This document shows positions 28,555-37,100 of a stretch of 64,000 nt of DNA, in pieces. The notes under the pieces are model-generated. The model was given only the letters and a program-made list of their open reading frames with translations, made no database searches and was not told the DNA's origin. The stretch lies in assembly GCA_034422875.1 (NCBI GenBank), contig DAOUJI010000013.1, positions 1 to 64,000 on the forward strand, written 5' to 3'. This DNA comes from DAOUJI01 sp034422875. GTDB lineage: Bacteria; Chloroflexota; Dehalococcoidia; Lucifugimonadales; JAGWBF01. Both the position numbers and the translations under genes were made by a program. The stretch's first letter is position 1; each line of letters starts with the position of its first letter.

Positions 28555-28590
28555 GTGACCATATTATAGCATGGTCATGACCATGGTCAC
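28555..28590 (-). promoter_or_regulatory. autoregulatory operator/promoter of the TA operon
   Basis: Four half-sites of one motif: GTGACCAT (28555), ATGGTCAT (28571), ATGACCAT (28577) and ATGGTCAC (28583). The middle pair forms a perfect 12-bp palindrome TGGTCATGACCA. A minus-strand TATAAT (28563-28568) lies among them, so antitoxin binding would block RNA polymerase. Confidence 0.75.
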
Positions 28591-28630
28591 GTACACGAGG
28601 ATCAGTTGGGTACAGCTGTCTGTCTTGAAA

Positions 28631-28668
28631 AGAAGAACCCGGGCCACTTCAGTGGCCCGGGTTCTTTT
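28631..28668. terminator. bidirectional intrinsic terminator
   Basis: 14-bp perfect stem GAACCCGGGCCACT / AGTGGCCCGGGTTC, flanked by A-rich and T-rich runs on both sides. It follows the collagen-like gene on the minus strand and would also stop plus-strand readthrough. Confidence 0.85.
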
Positions 28669-28699
28669 GTGCTCCTTGTTAGACTCTAGCGGTGAGCCG

Positions 28700-29725
28700 T
28701 TAGCCTGCTACGTTGGCGCACACTGCGTAGACGGTCAGTGTCCATGCTCCGTCGTTGGCTCCGACTTCTATGGCCTTTGCAGCCCAACCTGCCGGCACTT
28801 CTCCCGCCAGACCTGTCGGGCGAGTCTCTACTATCGCCACGACGCCGCCTGTCTCACCGGACACCAACGCTCCGCCGGAGATGGCTGCCGCGTTCATGCC
28901 TGGGCCTGGGTCATCGCATACCGCTGACGCCGACTTGTCTGAGCTGTTCGCCTCGGTGTCCAAGGTCACGATAATCAGGTTGGATATCCCTGGCGGTCCC
29001 TGTTCACCCTGAGGACCGAAGGGTCCCTGGTCTCCCTTTTCACCCTGGGCTCCGCGAGGTCCCTGGGAGCCTGGCGGTCCCTGGTCTCCTTGCGGTCCCT
29101 GGGCGCCTGAAGGCCCTTGAGCGCCCTGCACTCCCTGCGGACCAGCGTCTCCCTGTGGTCCCGGCTCTCCCTGTGGTCCCTGGGGACCTACCGGTCCCTG
29201 TATACCGCGAGGGCCTTGAGGACCGCCGGGTGTTCCGGGCTCTCCCTGCGGACCCTGTTCACCTTGGGGACCCTGGCTGCCCGTGTCACCTTTGTCGCCT
29301 TGGTCGCCCTTGTCGCCTTTGTCACCCTGGGGGCCTTGAGGACCACCTGGGTCTCCCTGAGGCCCTTGCTCACCTTGGTCGCCCTTGTCGCCTTTGTCAC
29401 CCTTTTCTCCCGTGGCCCCTTGCGACCCGGTAGCGCCCGTGTCGCCTTTTTCGCCGGTGTCTCCCTGTGGGCCGGTGTCTCCCTTAGCTCCTTGTGGGCC
29501 TACAGGACCCTGAGGGCCAGTTGCGCCCTGTGGGCCTGTCGCTCCCTGAGGTCCCTCAGGCCCCACCGCTCCCTGCGGACCGGCAGGTCCCTGGAATCCT
29601 TGTTCTCCCTGGCAAGCCACCGCCACAAGCGCCAGCATGGCCGCCAAGGCTATGATTCCCAGCAATCTCCAAGCGACTCCAGTTGGCTTCCAATTGAGTG
29701 TTGCGAATGCAGAAAATACTTTCAT
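28700..29725 (-). CDS. collagen-like (Gly-X-Y) lipoprotein
   Basis: 341 aa from the ATG at 29725, which has GGAG 8 bases upstream. A signal sequence ends at lipobox LVAVAC. Then come 69 Gly-X-Y triplets in three blocks of 29, 13 and 27, broken twice by a single extra Gly in the same P-G-GPQ context. Charged GDK/GEK/GDT triplets alternate with GPQ. A globular C-terminal domain of about 90 residues has two cysteines (SAVCDD and YAVCANVAG). It should be anchored on the cell surface as a trimeric rod (family knowledge). Confidence 0.9.
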   Translation of the reverse strand: MKVFSAFATLNWKPTGVAWRLLGIIALAAMLALVAVACQGEQGFQGPAGPQGAVGPEGPQGATGPQGATGPQGPVGPQGAKGDTGPQGDTGEKGDTGATGSQGATGEKGDKGDKGDQGEQGPQGDPGGPQGPQGDKGDKGDQGDKGDTGSQGPQGEQGPQGEPGTPGGPQGPRGIQGPVGPQGPQGEPGPQGDAGPQGVQGAQGPSGAQGPQGDQGPPGSQGPRGAQGEKGDQGPFGPQGEQGPPGISNLIIVTLDTEANSSDKSASAVCDDPGPGMNAAAISGGALVSGETGGVVAIVETRPTGLAGEVPAGWAAKAIEVGANDGAWTLTVYAVCANVAG

Positions 29726-29753
29726 ATTCACGTCTCCTTCCACGTCCCACGAC

Positions 29754-29782
29754 AAAATACTATGTCTGACTGACAGCGTCAA
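29754..29782 (-). promoter_or_regulatory. promoter of collagen-like gene
   Basis: TTGACG and TATTTT on the minus strand with a 17-base spacer, about 30 bases before the start codon. Confidence 0.6.
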
Positions 29783-30004
29783 GGGGGAAATGGGGGGAAT
29801 TACATAAATAGCGAGAAAATTGACCAATTTTGGGGTCTTTTTTCAGGCAGAATCCAGAGGCGGGGCCTGTGGCTGTGTCCTCCCTTGCTTCTGTTCGCAA
29901 CCACGCGGGCGATCTACGGTCATGTGGGGAGGCGAACCAAGCGCCGAAAAGAGTCGTGAGGCCCACCGTGACAACGCAAATGGGCGCCCTCCGGTCATCG
30001 TTTC

Positions 30005-30033
30005 TTGATAGACCCGCGTGCTCCATGTAAAAT
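30005..30033 (+). promoter_or_regulatory. promoter of the diiron-protein operon
   Basis: TTGATA and TAAAAT with a 17-base spacer, leader about 40 bases. Confidence 0.7.
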
Positions 30034-30081
30034 AGCATCTGCACAAACCTACAACTCAGTGCAGCGGAAGGATATCGCTAC

Positions 30082-31182
30082 ATGACCTCTATCGCAGAAC
30101 AAAGGGACGATGAAGAGCAGACCAGAGAGAAGGGTTACAGTCTTTCTTGGCTGGAACAGCTCCGTAGCCGTTGTACCCTGGATGGATTCTCCCCCGATTC
30201 TCCCGTGGACGTCGCCCAGTTGGTTAAGGAAGTGATTCCGGACGAGTTGGACTTGTCCCCGAATCTCACGGGACGTCCCCGCGGCTCCATTGCCAGACCG
30301 GGTATAGCCCAGATAGGCGCTTACAACTTCCGGACCAAGAGCGAAGTCTGGGCATACAACCTGACGAAACTCTATGAAGAGGCGGTCACCCGCCAGTGGA
30401 GCTCCGCCACCGACATCCCGTGGGAGTCAATGAGTCCGCTGCCCGACGATATCGAGGCCGCCGAATGCCAGCTATCCACCTTCTTCACCGAGGTGGAGTT
30501 CCAGGCCACGGACATTCCAGGACGGTTTATATCCCTTATGTCGCCAGACTATTTCGAAGTGCGTATGTTCCTGCTCACCCAGGTCATGGACGAGTCACGG
30601 CACCTGGACGTCTTTCGCAAGCGGGCGCTTGCCAACGGCGGAGGGCTGATGCGCAGGGCCGACAACGTCACCGGCGTTGTTGGAGGCACCAACGACAACG
30701 CCAGGGAGTTCACGGAGTTGTCGTCCAGGCTGCACATGGTCGGGGAAGGCAATGTTCTGACCATGTTCGGCATGGGAGAGCTTATGGCCTACAACGACGC
30801 CGAGAAGGCCATCTATCGCCGGGTCGCCCAGGATGAAGCCCGCCACGTGGCTTTTGGAGTTCTCCACCTACGTTATCTTAACGAGGTGTCTCCTGAGCGA
30901 CGGGAAGAGGTACATTCCTACCTGGACGAATCGGAAGAACGAGCAGCCACGGGCGCGGGAGGAGACAACCCTGCCGCCGTAAGTGTGCTGCCAGCCGAAA
31001 CTCTGTCCGTCCTTTTGGGTGGAGGCAAAGACAAGTACGACGAAGGCCAGAAGATACTCATGGCTGTGCGACAGAAGCAGGTCAAGGAGTACTTCCAGAG
31101 GCTCAAGTCCAGCGGGTTTGACGACCGGATAGAGAGCGGCAGGGTCAATCCCGCGCTCATGTCCGCCTACAAGGCCCTCTAA
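30082..31182 (+). CDS. ferritin-like diiron protein, putative oxygenase (active-type paralogue)
   Basis: 366 aa helical protein. Two ExxH motifs typical of diiron helix pairs are visible: DESRH (E171, H174) and DEARH (E252, H255). Further acidic residues lie near TEVEF on a preceding helix. It resembles the ribonucleotide-reductase-R2/AurF-type diiron superfamily; the specific reaction is unknown. First gene of an apparent operon with a degenerate paralogue, a zinc ribbon and an SCP2-like protein. Confidence 0.75.
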   Translation: MTSIAEQRDDEEQTREKGYSLSWLEQLRSRCTLDGFSPDSPVDVAQLVKEVIPDELDLSPNLTGRPRGSIARPGIAQIGAYNFRTKSEVWAYNLTKLYEEAVTRQWSSATDIPWESMSPLPDDIEAAECQLSTFFTEVEFQATDIPGRFISLMSPDYFEVRMFLLTQVMDESRHLDVFRKRALANGGGLMRRADNVTGVVGGTNDNAREFTELSSRLHMVGEGNVLTMFGMGELMAYNDAEKAIYRRVAQDEARHVAFGVLHLRYLNEVSPERREEVHSYLDESEERAATGAGGDNPAAVSVLPAETLSVLLGGGKDKYDEGQKILMAVRQKQVKEYFQRLKSSGFDDRIESGRVNPALMSAYKAL

Positions 31183-31259
31183 CGGACCTTCGAGGCGGCT
31201 GGCCCGGACAAATTTCCTGACCCTGACCATTTACTGCGTACGGGCACGGAGACACGCTT

Positions 31260-32378
31260 TTGGAATCCTCTCGTGACGACATCGAAGCAGACGACCGCGA
31301 GGCAGGGGAAGAACCCCTGACCCAGGTCGTCCCCTTATCCGCCGATAGAAAGCATCTGGACTGGATGGACGCCACCCTCCAGTGGGGGACCAAGGCGGAA
31401 GTTGGCGCCCGCGGCCTCACCCTGGAAGCGCTGAACGTAGGCATCTACGGCGAAATACCGGAAGAAAGCACTGAGATGACCCGAATGCCCCGGGGCGCCT
31501 ATCCCGTGGAGGGAGTCCCGAGGGTGGACGTTTTCTCCATCAACCGGCGCTCCGAACTGTGGTCTGACAACGCGGCGGCCTTGTATGAAGAGGCCATTCA
31601 GAGGCGGTGGGCAGGACGGACGGATATCCCGTGGGACACACTGGCTCCTCTTCCCGACGACGTGGAGTTGGCTATGTGCCAGCTATGCACGGAGTTGAGT
31701 CAACAGGCTTCAATCGAGGCTGAGGTGTTGGGCCAGTGGTTGCACCGGATGAACTACGCTTACCACGAGGTAAAAAGCTTCCTGGCCACGGAAGCTTATG
31801 ACTCGGCCCGCCACTTCGAGGTCTTCAGGCTTCGAGCCCTGGCGAGGAGCGGAGCTCTGGGCCTGGAGAGTCCGGGCTACATAAATCGCCGCCTGTTGGA
31901 GAGCCGCGCCGGTTGGCCGGAAACCGCTCTCTACCTGTATCTCATGCGGGGAACGCTTACTCTATTGATATACAGGTACGGTGAGGCCTACGCCCACGAC
32001 CGGGCCGAGAAGCTGTTGTTCCGCCTGTGCATTCAGGACAAAGCCAGACACATGGCGTACGCCACCGCATTTCTCAAGCAGTCCATTGATGAAATGGGCC
32101 CCTCCTTTGCTCTGAGCCTTCTCCGCCTGATGAGCGGGGTGGAGCGGGACATTGCCAGAGAAATGGACGATCCGGTTCTGTGGGAGGCGCTGGCCATAAT
32201 ATTCGGCGGCGGCGTGAACAACATGGACGAGGGAATGGTGGAGGTCAGACGGCTCCAACGGAGGTACATCCGGGAGTATGTGGCGCGCCAGAAGCACGTC
32301 GGCATCCCCAAGACAGAGGAAGACCTGCACCCGGACCTGGCGGCGTATCTGAACCCTGCAACGTCGGACGGTTCTTAG
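31260..32378 (+). CDS. diiron-fold paralogue lacking ligand glutamates
   Basis: 372 aa from a TTG at 31260 with GGAG upstream. It aligns without gaps to the preceding protein over the 52-residue core from DIEAAECQL to DESRH. Both ExxH motifs are altered: DSARH (S182, H185) and DKARH (K261, H264), and the TEVEF acids are SQQAS. The histidines remain but the glutamates are gone, so a normal diiron site is unlikely. It may be a structural or regulatory partner (inference). 77 bases separate it from gene 1. Confidence 0.75.
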   Translation: MESSRDDIEADDREAGEEPLTQVVPLSADRKHLDWMDATLQWGTKAEVGARGLTLEALNVGIYGEIPEESTEMTRMPRGAYPVEGVPRVDVFSINRRSELWSDNAAALYEEAIQRRWAGRTDIPWDTLAPLPDDVELAMCQLCTELSQQASIEAEVLGQWLHRMNYAYHEVKSFLATEAYDSARHFEVFRLRALARSGALGLESPGYINRRLLESRAGWPETALYLYLMRGTLTLLIYRYGEAYAHDRAEKLLFRLCIQDKARHMAYATAFLKQSIDEMGPSFALSLLRLMSGVERDIAREMDDPVLWEALAIIFGGGVNNMDEGMVEVRRLQRRYIREYVARQKHVGIPKTEEDLHPDLAAYLNPATSDGS

Positions 32379-32381
32379 ACG

Positions 32382-32690
32382 ATGCCCATGTACGAATACC
32401 GTTGCGGGGAGTGTGGAGGAGCGACCAGCGCCTACCTTAGAAGCTACAGTTCCCCTCAGCCAACTTCCTGCCGTCATTGTGGAAGCGGGGAAATAGCCCG
32501 TGTTATGTCCACCTTCGCCTATCACAAGTCTGAAGCGGACAAGATGGCCCAACTGGACCCCAGGTACGGCAAGATGGTCGACGACGCCATGTCCAAAGCT
32601 CCTCCCGACACGTATCCCGACCACTATCTGAACAAGATGGCCCCCTTTAGCGCGGCTAAAGAGAAGGGCGATCCCTATTTCAAGGAGTAG
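32382..32690 (+). CDS. FmdB-type zinc-ribbon protein
   Basis: 102 aa. N-terminal MPMYEYRCGECG with a second SCRHCG gives the CxxC...CxxC ribbon of the FmdB family. The C-terminal 60 residues are hydrophilic. It begins 3 bases after the stop of the degenerate diiron gene, clearly the same operon. Confidence 0.85.
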   Translation: MPMYEYRCGECGGATSAYLRSYSSPQPTSCRHCGSGEIARVMSTFAYHKSEADKMAQLDPRYGKMVDDAMSKAPPDTYPDHYLNKMAPFSAAKEKGDPYFKE

Positions 32691-32695
32691 CGCAA

Positions 32696-33148
32696 GTGAG
32701 TTCAGCGGCTCCCGAACAGCCTACGTTCCCATCAGTCCAATGGTTTGAGGCCGTGCGCAGTCTAGTCAACGAGGACCCGGAGTTCCGCCGCATAGGCACC
32801 GTGGACGCCGTAATGGGCGTCAAGGCCGGCTCCCATAACTTTGTCCTCACCTTTGAGGCCTTCGAATGCGTCGCCGTAGAGGAAGTGGCCTCGGGAGACC
32901 TTCCCGACGTTGACTTCTACCTGGAGATGCCGGAGGCTGACTGGCGGGACATGCTCGAGAACATCAAGGAGCACGGCGAAGCGGACAGGAGCCACACGTT
33001 GAACACCCTGGACCTTATGAGCGCCGACGGAATCGCCAAGAACGACGAGGGCGACCAGCTGCGCCTGGACCTGTTTTTCCGGCTAAACCACAGCTTTCAG
33101 TACTTCTTCAACGCCTCGGCCAAGCTGGATACCAGCTTCGGATCCTGA
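32696..33148 (+). CDS. SCP2-like sterol/lipid carrier-type protein
   Basis: 150 aa from a GTG 5 bases after the zinc-ribbon stop. The pattern WFEAVRSLVNEDPEFRRIG, then strands (FVLTFEAFECVAV, VDFYLEMPEADWRDML) and a C-terminal FFNASAKLD, resembles SCP2 domains. It would bind a hydrophobic ligand, possibly the substrate of the diiron pair (inference). Last gene of the operon. Confidence 0.65.
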   Translation: MSSAAPEQPTFPSVQWFEAVRSLVNEDPEFRRIGTVDAVMGVKAGSHNFVLTFEAFECVAVEEVASGDLPDVDFYLEMPEADWRDMLENIKEHGEADRSHTLNTLDLMSADGIAKNDEGDQLRLDLFFRLNHSFQYFFNASAKLDTSFGS

Positions 33149-33166
33149 CCTCGGCGTCTCAAAGCT

Positions 33167-34081
33167 CTACACGCTGCCCCGCAGCCTGGGATCAAAAGTG
33201 TCTCTCACTGCGTCTCCCAGGAAGTTGAAGGCCAGCACCACGATGAATATCATCAGCCCCGGGAAGGCCACCAGCGGCCAGTGGGGCCTGAGCAGGGCCG
33301 CAACCGCTCCCCCCAGCATGTTGCCCCAGGTGGGTGTAGGCGGGGGTATGCTTAGTCCCAGGAACCCCAGCGACGCTTCGACGATAATCACCACGCCAAG
33401 CTGAGTCGTCGCCAGCACGAGGAGTGGCGCCAGGCATTGAGGGGCTATGTGGAACGCCATTATTCTGGGGCCGGAGGCGCCCACGGCCCTGGCCGCATCC
33501 ACATAAGACGATTCCTTGACCGACACCACCACTGACCTGATCACGCGGGTCCCAAAGGGCACCCTGGTGACTGCAATGGCAATGGTAACCGTCCATACCC
33601 CCGCGCCAAACCCCACGAGGAAAACCATGGCCAGAATCAACGCAGGGAACCCCATGAAGACTTCCAGTACCCTCTGGCTCACTGTGTCGAAACCGCCGCC
33701 GATGTAGCCGCTAACGATGCCCCAGAGGGAACCGACAACGGTTCCCAGAAGCACGGCCACCACAGTCACCTGCAGCGACACTCTGCTGCCGTATATCACC
33801 CGGCTGAGGATGTCCCTTCCCAGCAGGTCGGTGCCCATGGGATGGGATATGGACGGCCCCTGCTTCCGGTCCGCTGGGTTGGTCTCCGTGGGGTCATAAG
33901 GAGCCACTATCGGCGCGGCGGCCGTAACGAATATCAGGCCTGCGATGACCACGGCGCTGACGAACCCCAACGGATGTCTTCGGGCAAAAGACCCGGTGCG
34001 ACGCATTAGCCTCGACAGAATCGCCGCAGCGTCTCTGCCTGTCACTGCGACTGAAGTCAGTTGGGCTTCGTCCTGAGCCAT
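33167..34081 (-). CDS. peptide/nickel-type ABC importer permease (DppC-like), set 2
   Basis: 304 aa. DppC topology and the C-terminus DTFDPRLRG are present; EAA loop ARAVGASGPRIMAFHIAPQ. It starts 9 bases after the DppB stop. Third gene of the binding protein-DppB-DppC operon. Confidence 0.92.
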   Translation of the reverse strand: MAQDEAQLTSVAVTGRDAAAILSRLMRRTGSFARRHPLGFVSAVVIAGLIFVTAAAPIVAPYDPTETNPADRKQGPSISHPMGTDLLGRDILSRVIYGSRVSLQVTVVAVLLGTVVGSLWGIVSGYIGGGFDTVSQRVLEVFMGFPALILAMVFLVGFGAGVWTVTIAIAVTRVPFGTRVIRSVVVSVKESSYVDAARAVGASGPRIMAFHIAPQCLAPLLVLATTQLGVVIIVEASLGFLGLSIPPPTPTWGNMLGGAVAALLRPHWPLVAFPGLMIFIVVLAFNFLGDAVRDTFDPRLRGSV

Positions 34082-34090
34082 ACGGACAGC

Positions 34091-35044
34091 CTATGAATAC
34101 CGGACCTTGGGGTCCAGAAATGCGTAGCTGAGGTCAGTGAGCAGGTTGATGACGACAAACGCCGCAGCGTACAACAGCACCAGGTTCTGTATCACTATGT
34201 AGTCCAACTCGGTGATGGCGGCGATCATGGCCCGTCCCAGGCCTGGGACGTTGAATGCCTGCTCAACAACTATTGTGCCTCCCAGCAGGAACCCAAAGAG
34301 CACCCCCGAAAGGGTGATGACGGGGAGAAGGGCGTTCCTGAGGGCATGCCTCAACACGACGATCATTTCCGCCAGGCCTTTGGCCCGGGCAGTGCGAATA
34401 TAATCCTCCCGTATCACTTCCAGAAGAGTGGACCGGGTCATCCGGGCGATATAAGCCGACACCGCCAATCCCAACACCACCGACGGCCCCCACACTATCT
34501 CCAGATTCTTCTTGGGGTCATCCCAAATGTCGATGGTGCCCAGGGGCGGGGCATAGCCGAATTTCAGTACCATCAGCAATACTATGAGTGACGCCAGCCA
34601 GAAGGCGGGTATGGCAAGAAAGGCTACTGTGAATAGTCTGGCCGCATAGTCCAATAATGAGTTCTGCTTGAGGGCCGAGAGTATCCCCACTGGCAATCCC
34701 ACCAGCCAGGACACCACAATGGACAGCACGGCGATCTCCAGGGTGAGAGGCCCACGCCGCTTGATCAGGTCCGAGACCTTGTCGTCCCTCCAGAAAGAGG
34801 TGCCCAGTTCTCCTTTGCCGATGTCCTTGAGCCAGTTCCCGTATTGGACGATCAAAGGGTCGCTCAGCCCCAGTTCTGCCTCTATGCGCTCTCGGTCGGC
34901 TTCCCTGACGGTGACCACCTGGGTGCCGTACATCGCCGTTAAGGGGTCGCCGGGCAGGACGCGCATAGCCAGGAAGATGAGCATGGACACGCCAAGGAGG
35001 GTTGGCACGGCGTATATGAGCCTTCTAATGATGTATGCAGTCAT
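34091..35044 (-). CDS. peptide/nickel-type ABC importer permease (DppB-like), set 2
   Basis: 317 aa with DppB-type first helix, GTSFWRDDKV periplasmic region, EAA loop RTARAKGLAEMIVVLRHALRN and C-terminus YAFLDPKVRY. It lies downstream of the binding-protein gene across a strong hairpin. Confidence 0.92.
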   Translation of the reverse strand: MTAYIIRRLIYAVPTLLGVSMLIFLAMRVLPGDPLTAMYGTQVVTVREADRERIEAELGLSDPLIVQYGNWLKDIGKGELGTSFWRDDKVSDLIKRRGPLTLEIAVLSIVVSWLVGLPVGILSALKQNSLLDYAARLFTVAFLAIPAFWLASLIVLLMVLKFGYAPPLGTIDIWDDPKKNLEIVWGPSVVLGLAVSAYIARMTRSTLLEVIREDYIRTARAKGLAEMIVVLRHALRNALLPVITLSGVLFGFLLGGTIVVEQAFNVPGLGRAMIAAITELDYIVIQNLVLLYAAAFVVINLLTDLSYAFLDPKVRYS

Positions 35045-35093
35045 TGATTTAACCTAGGGTCTTCGCGCCCGGCTCCATAGTGAGCAAATTGTA

Positions 35094-35141
35094 ACATCTC
35101 CCCTGTCGTATCGGGCGCCCTTACCCGGACAGGGGAGATGT
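35094..35141 (-). promoter_or_regulatory. strong intercistronic hairpin between binding-protein and permease genes
   Basis: Perfect 14-bp stem ACATCTCCCCTGTC / GACAGGGGAGATGT with a 20-base loop and no T-run. Placed where many importer operons use a stabilising or attenuating stem to make more binding protein than permease. Confidence 0.6.
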
Positions 35142-35176
35142 CGTGTGTTCCTAACTGATTAGAGGGAACGCTGGCC

Positions 35177-36988
35177 TTACTTGTCCAGCCACCATATCTC
35201 GTTGCGCATTCCCTCCCAGTAGTTGAAGCCCTTGGTGGCGGTGCCGTGACCTTTGACGTAGGACCACCAGGCGTCAAACACGGTGAAGCTGCCCTCGTAT
35301 ATCATCGGCACGTCCCGCTCCAGGATCTCTACGCCGTCGGCGATGATGGCTTTGAGGGCATCCGGGTCGGATTCAAGCGCCGCCTTGTCAATGATGGCGT
35401 CCAACTCGGGGTTGCTGTAGTTGTTGAAGTTGTATCCGCCGCCGGTCTTGAAGGAAGCGGCCCAGTAGTCAGCCACGTGGGGCAGGGTCACTCCGAATCC
35501 CGTCACGGAGATGTCGTAGCGTCCCTGCTGGGCCTCTCCGTACCATTCACCCGACGCGATGGGCCTCAATTCTGACTCGATGCCCAGCCGCCTCTTCAAC
35601 TGGTCCTGGATAAGCTCCGAGGTGACCTCGGAGAAGGGGAAGCCGGAGCGGACCAGGAAGTCCACGCCCGTGACGCCGTCGGCGTATCCGGCGTCGGCCA
35701 TCAGCTGCTTCGCCTCGGCCAGGTCCTCTTCGGTGGGAGTCCGCCAGCCGGGTTGGTTCTGGGCCTCCGACCAGTATTCCTCGAAGAGCGGGTCGGTGGG
35801 CAGCACCCAGCCTCCGGGAGTCGTGTAGAAGAGCTCCGTCACGGCTTCGATCAGGGCGGGCTTGTCTATGGCCAGGTTGACGGCTCGCCGCACCCTGGCG
35901 TCGTCGAAGGGAGCGTTGTTGTTGTTGATCCAGGCGCCCAGGGGAACTGTTGGGTAGATGGGCGCGGACATCATGTCGTCCCGGCCGAGGGCATCATCAG
36001 CCGTACCGGGGTCCACGCCGAAGCAGAAGTCCACCTGGTTGGCCAGACAGGCCGCTCCGGTGGCCGGCCCCAGGTTGAAGTGCCAGGCCTCTATTCCGTC
36101 CAGGTACGGGAGGTCGGGATTCCAGTAGTCGTTGTTCTTCTCCAGTCGCCTGACCACTCCGGGTTCCAGGTCCTGGTGAGTGAACGGGCCCGTGCCCGGG
36201 TAGTCGATGACGGTCTTGAGGTCGTAATTGTTGTCCTCAAGGGTCTGTTCGCGGACGATGATGTTGAATCCTCCCGCTATAGCCCGCAGCAGGAAACCTC
36301 TGGGTTCCGACAGCCGGAACTCCACGGTGGAGTCGTCCGTGGCCACAACCTCAGTCACCGTGCTGAACAGGTTCTGGCGGGGGCTAAGCACACCTTCCGG
36401 GGGGAAGATGATGTGGTTGAAGCTGGCCACCACGTCGTTGGCCGACAGGTCGGCGCCGTCGTGGAACTTGACCCCGTCACGGAGCATGAAAGTGTAGGTC
36501 AAGCCGTCGTCGGCAATGGACCAGTCTTTCGCGAGGTCGGGAATGATTTCATCCCAGGTCACGGGGTCCACCTGCACCAGCAGGTCGTACATGGGCGCTT
36601 GCGGCCCCATGTTGGCTATGCTTCCGGTTTGGTGGATGTCATACAGGGTCGAGTTGGCTATGCCGCCCCAGCGCAGGACTCCGCCATACTTGGCGTCGGA
36701 TTCCGGAGCCATCAGGAATCCCTTGTCCAGAGGGACGGGCGTGGCGGTCGGAGGGACCGCTGTAGCCGTGGGCGGTACGGGAGTGTCAGCGTCCATGCCT
36801 GCAGGTGTGGCGGTTGGCGGGACCTCTGTAGCTGCGGGCGGGACCGTTGTTGCCGTGGGCGGTACGGGAGTGTCGGTGGGCCGTGGAGTTGGTGTGGGGT
36901 CGTCAGCACACGCGACGGCTGCGATCAACACCAATGCAAAGGCGCCCAGCGCCCAGAGTTTGGACCTTAGAAACCATGTTTTTACCAT
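35177..36988 (-). CDS. family 5 solute-binding lipoprotein, set 2
   Basis: 603 aa. Signal peptide ends at lipobox IAAVAC, then a 60-residue repetitive TPVPPTAT linker. DppA-type segments: LAKDWSIADDGLTYTFML, YPGTGPFTHQDLEPG and RRAVNLAIDKPALIEAV. AGGAG precedes the ATG. Unlike sets 1 and 3 it ends WWLDK without the Cys/His tail. First gene of operon 2. Confidence 0.92.
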   Translation of the reverse strand: MVKTWFLRSKLWALGAFALVLIAAVACADDPTPTPRPTDTPVPPTATTVPPAATEVPPTATPAGMDADTPVPPTATAVPPTATPVPLDKGFLMAPESDAKYGGVLRWGGIANSTLYDIHQTGSIANMGPQAPMYDLLVQVDPVTWDEIIPDLAKDWSIADDGLTYTFMLRDGVKFHDGADLSANDVVASFNHIIFPPEGVLSPRQNLFSTVTEVVATDDSTVEFRLSEPRGFLLRAIAGGFNIIVREQTLEDNNYDLKTVIDYPGTGPFTHQDLEPGVVRRLEKNNDYWNPDLPYLDGIEAWHFNLGPATGAACLANQVDFCFGVDPGTADDALGRDDMMSAPIYPTVPLGAWINNNNAPFDDARVRRAVNLAIDKPALIEAVTELFYTTPGGWVLPTDPLFEEYWSEAQNQPGWRTPTEEDLAEAKQLMADAGYADGVTGVDFLVRSGFPFSEVTSELIQDQLKRRLGIESELRPIASGEWYGEAQQGRYDISVTGFGVTLPHVADYWAASFKTGGGYNFNNYSNPELDAIIDKAALESDPDALKAIIADGVEILERDVPMIYEGSFTVFDAWWSYVKGHGTATKGFNYWEGMRNEIWWLDK

Positions 36989-37100
36989 TCGTCTCCTCTC
37001 CTATCTTGTTTCGCGACCGTAAAGTTTGGGCGAACGGGTCGTGATACAGGCGGCTGAATCAAACCGGTTGTGGCAGGTCATGCCGGGCTCCGGGGATGGG

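Larger units (their letters stand above)
29726..30081. other. divergent promoter region
   Basis: No gene seen. It holds the two divergent promoters listed separately (29754-29782 and 30005-30033). The middle is a mixed-composition stretch without recognisable features. Confidence 0.6.

Noticed and set aside
28980..29640. CRISPR-like or tandem DNA repeat array
   Set aside because: The short repeats encode in-frame Gly-X-Y triplets with no spacers; they belong to the collagen-like gene.
35753..36970. 405-aa plus-strand ORF
   Set aside because: Antisense to the solute-binding lipoprotein, which carries signal peptide and lipobox.
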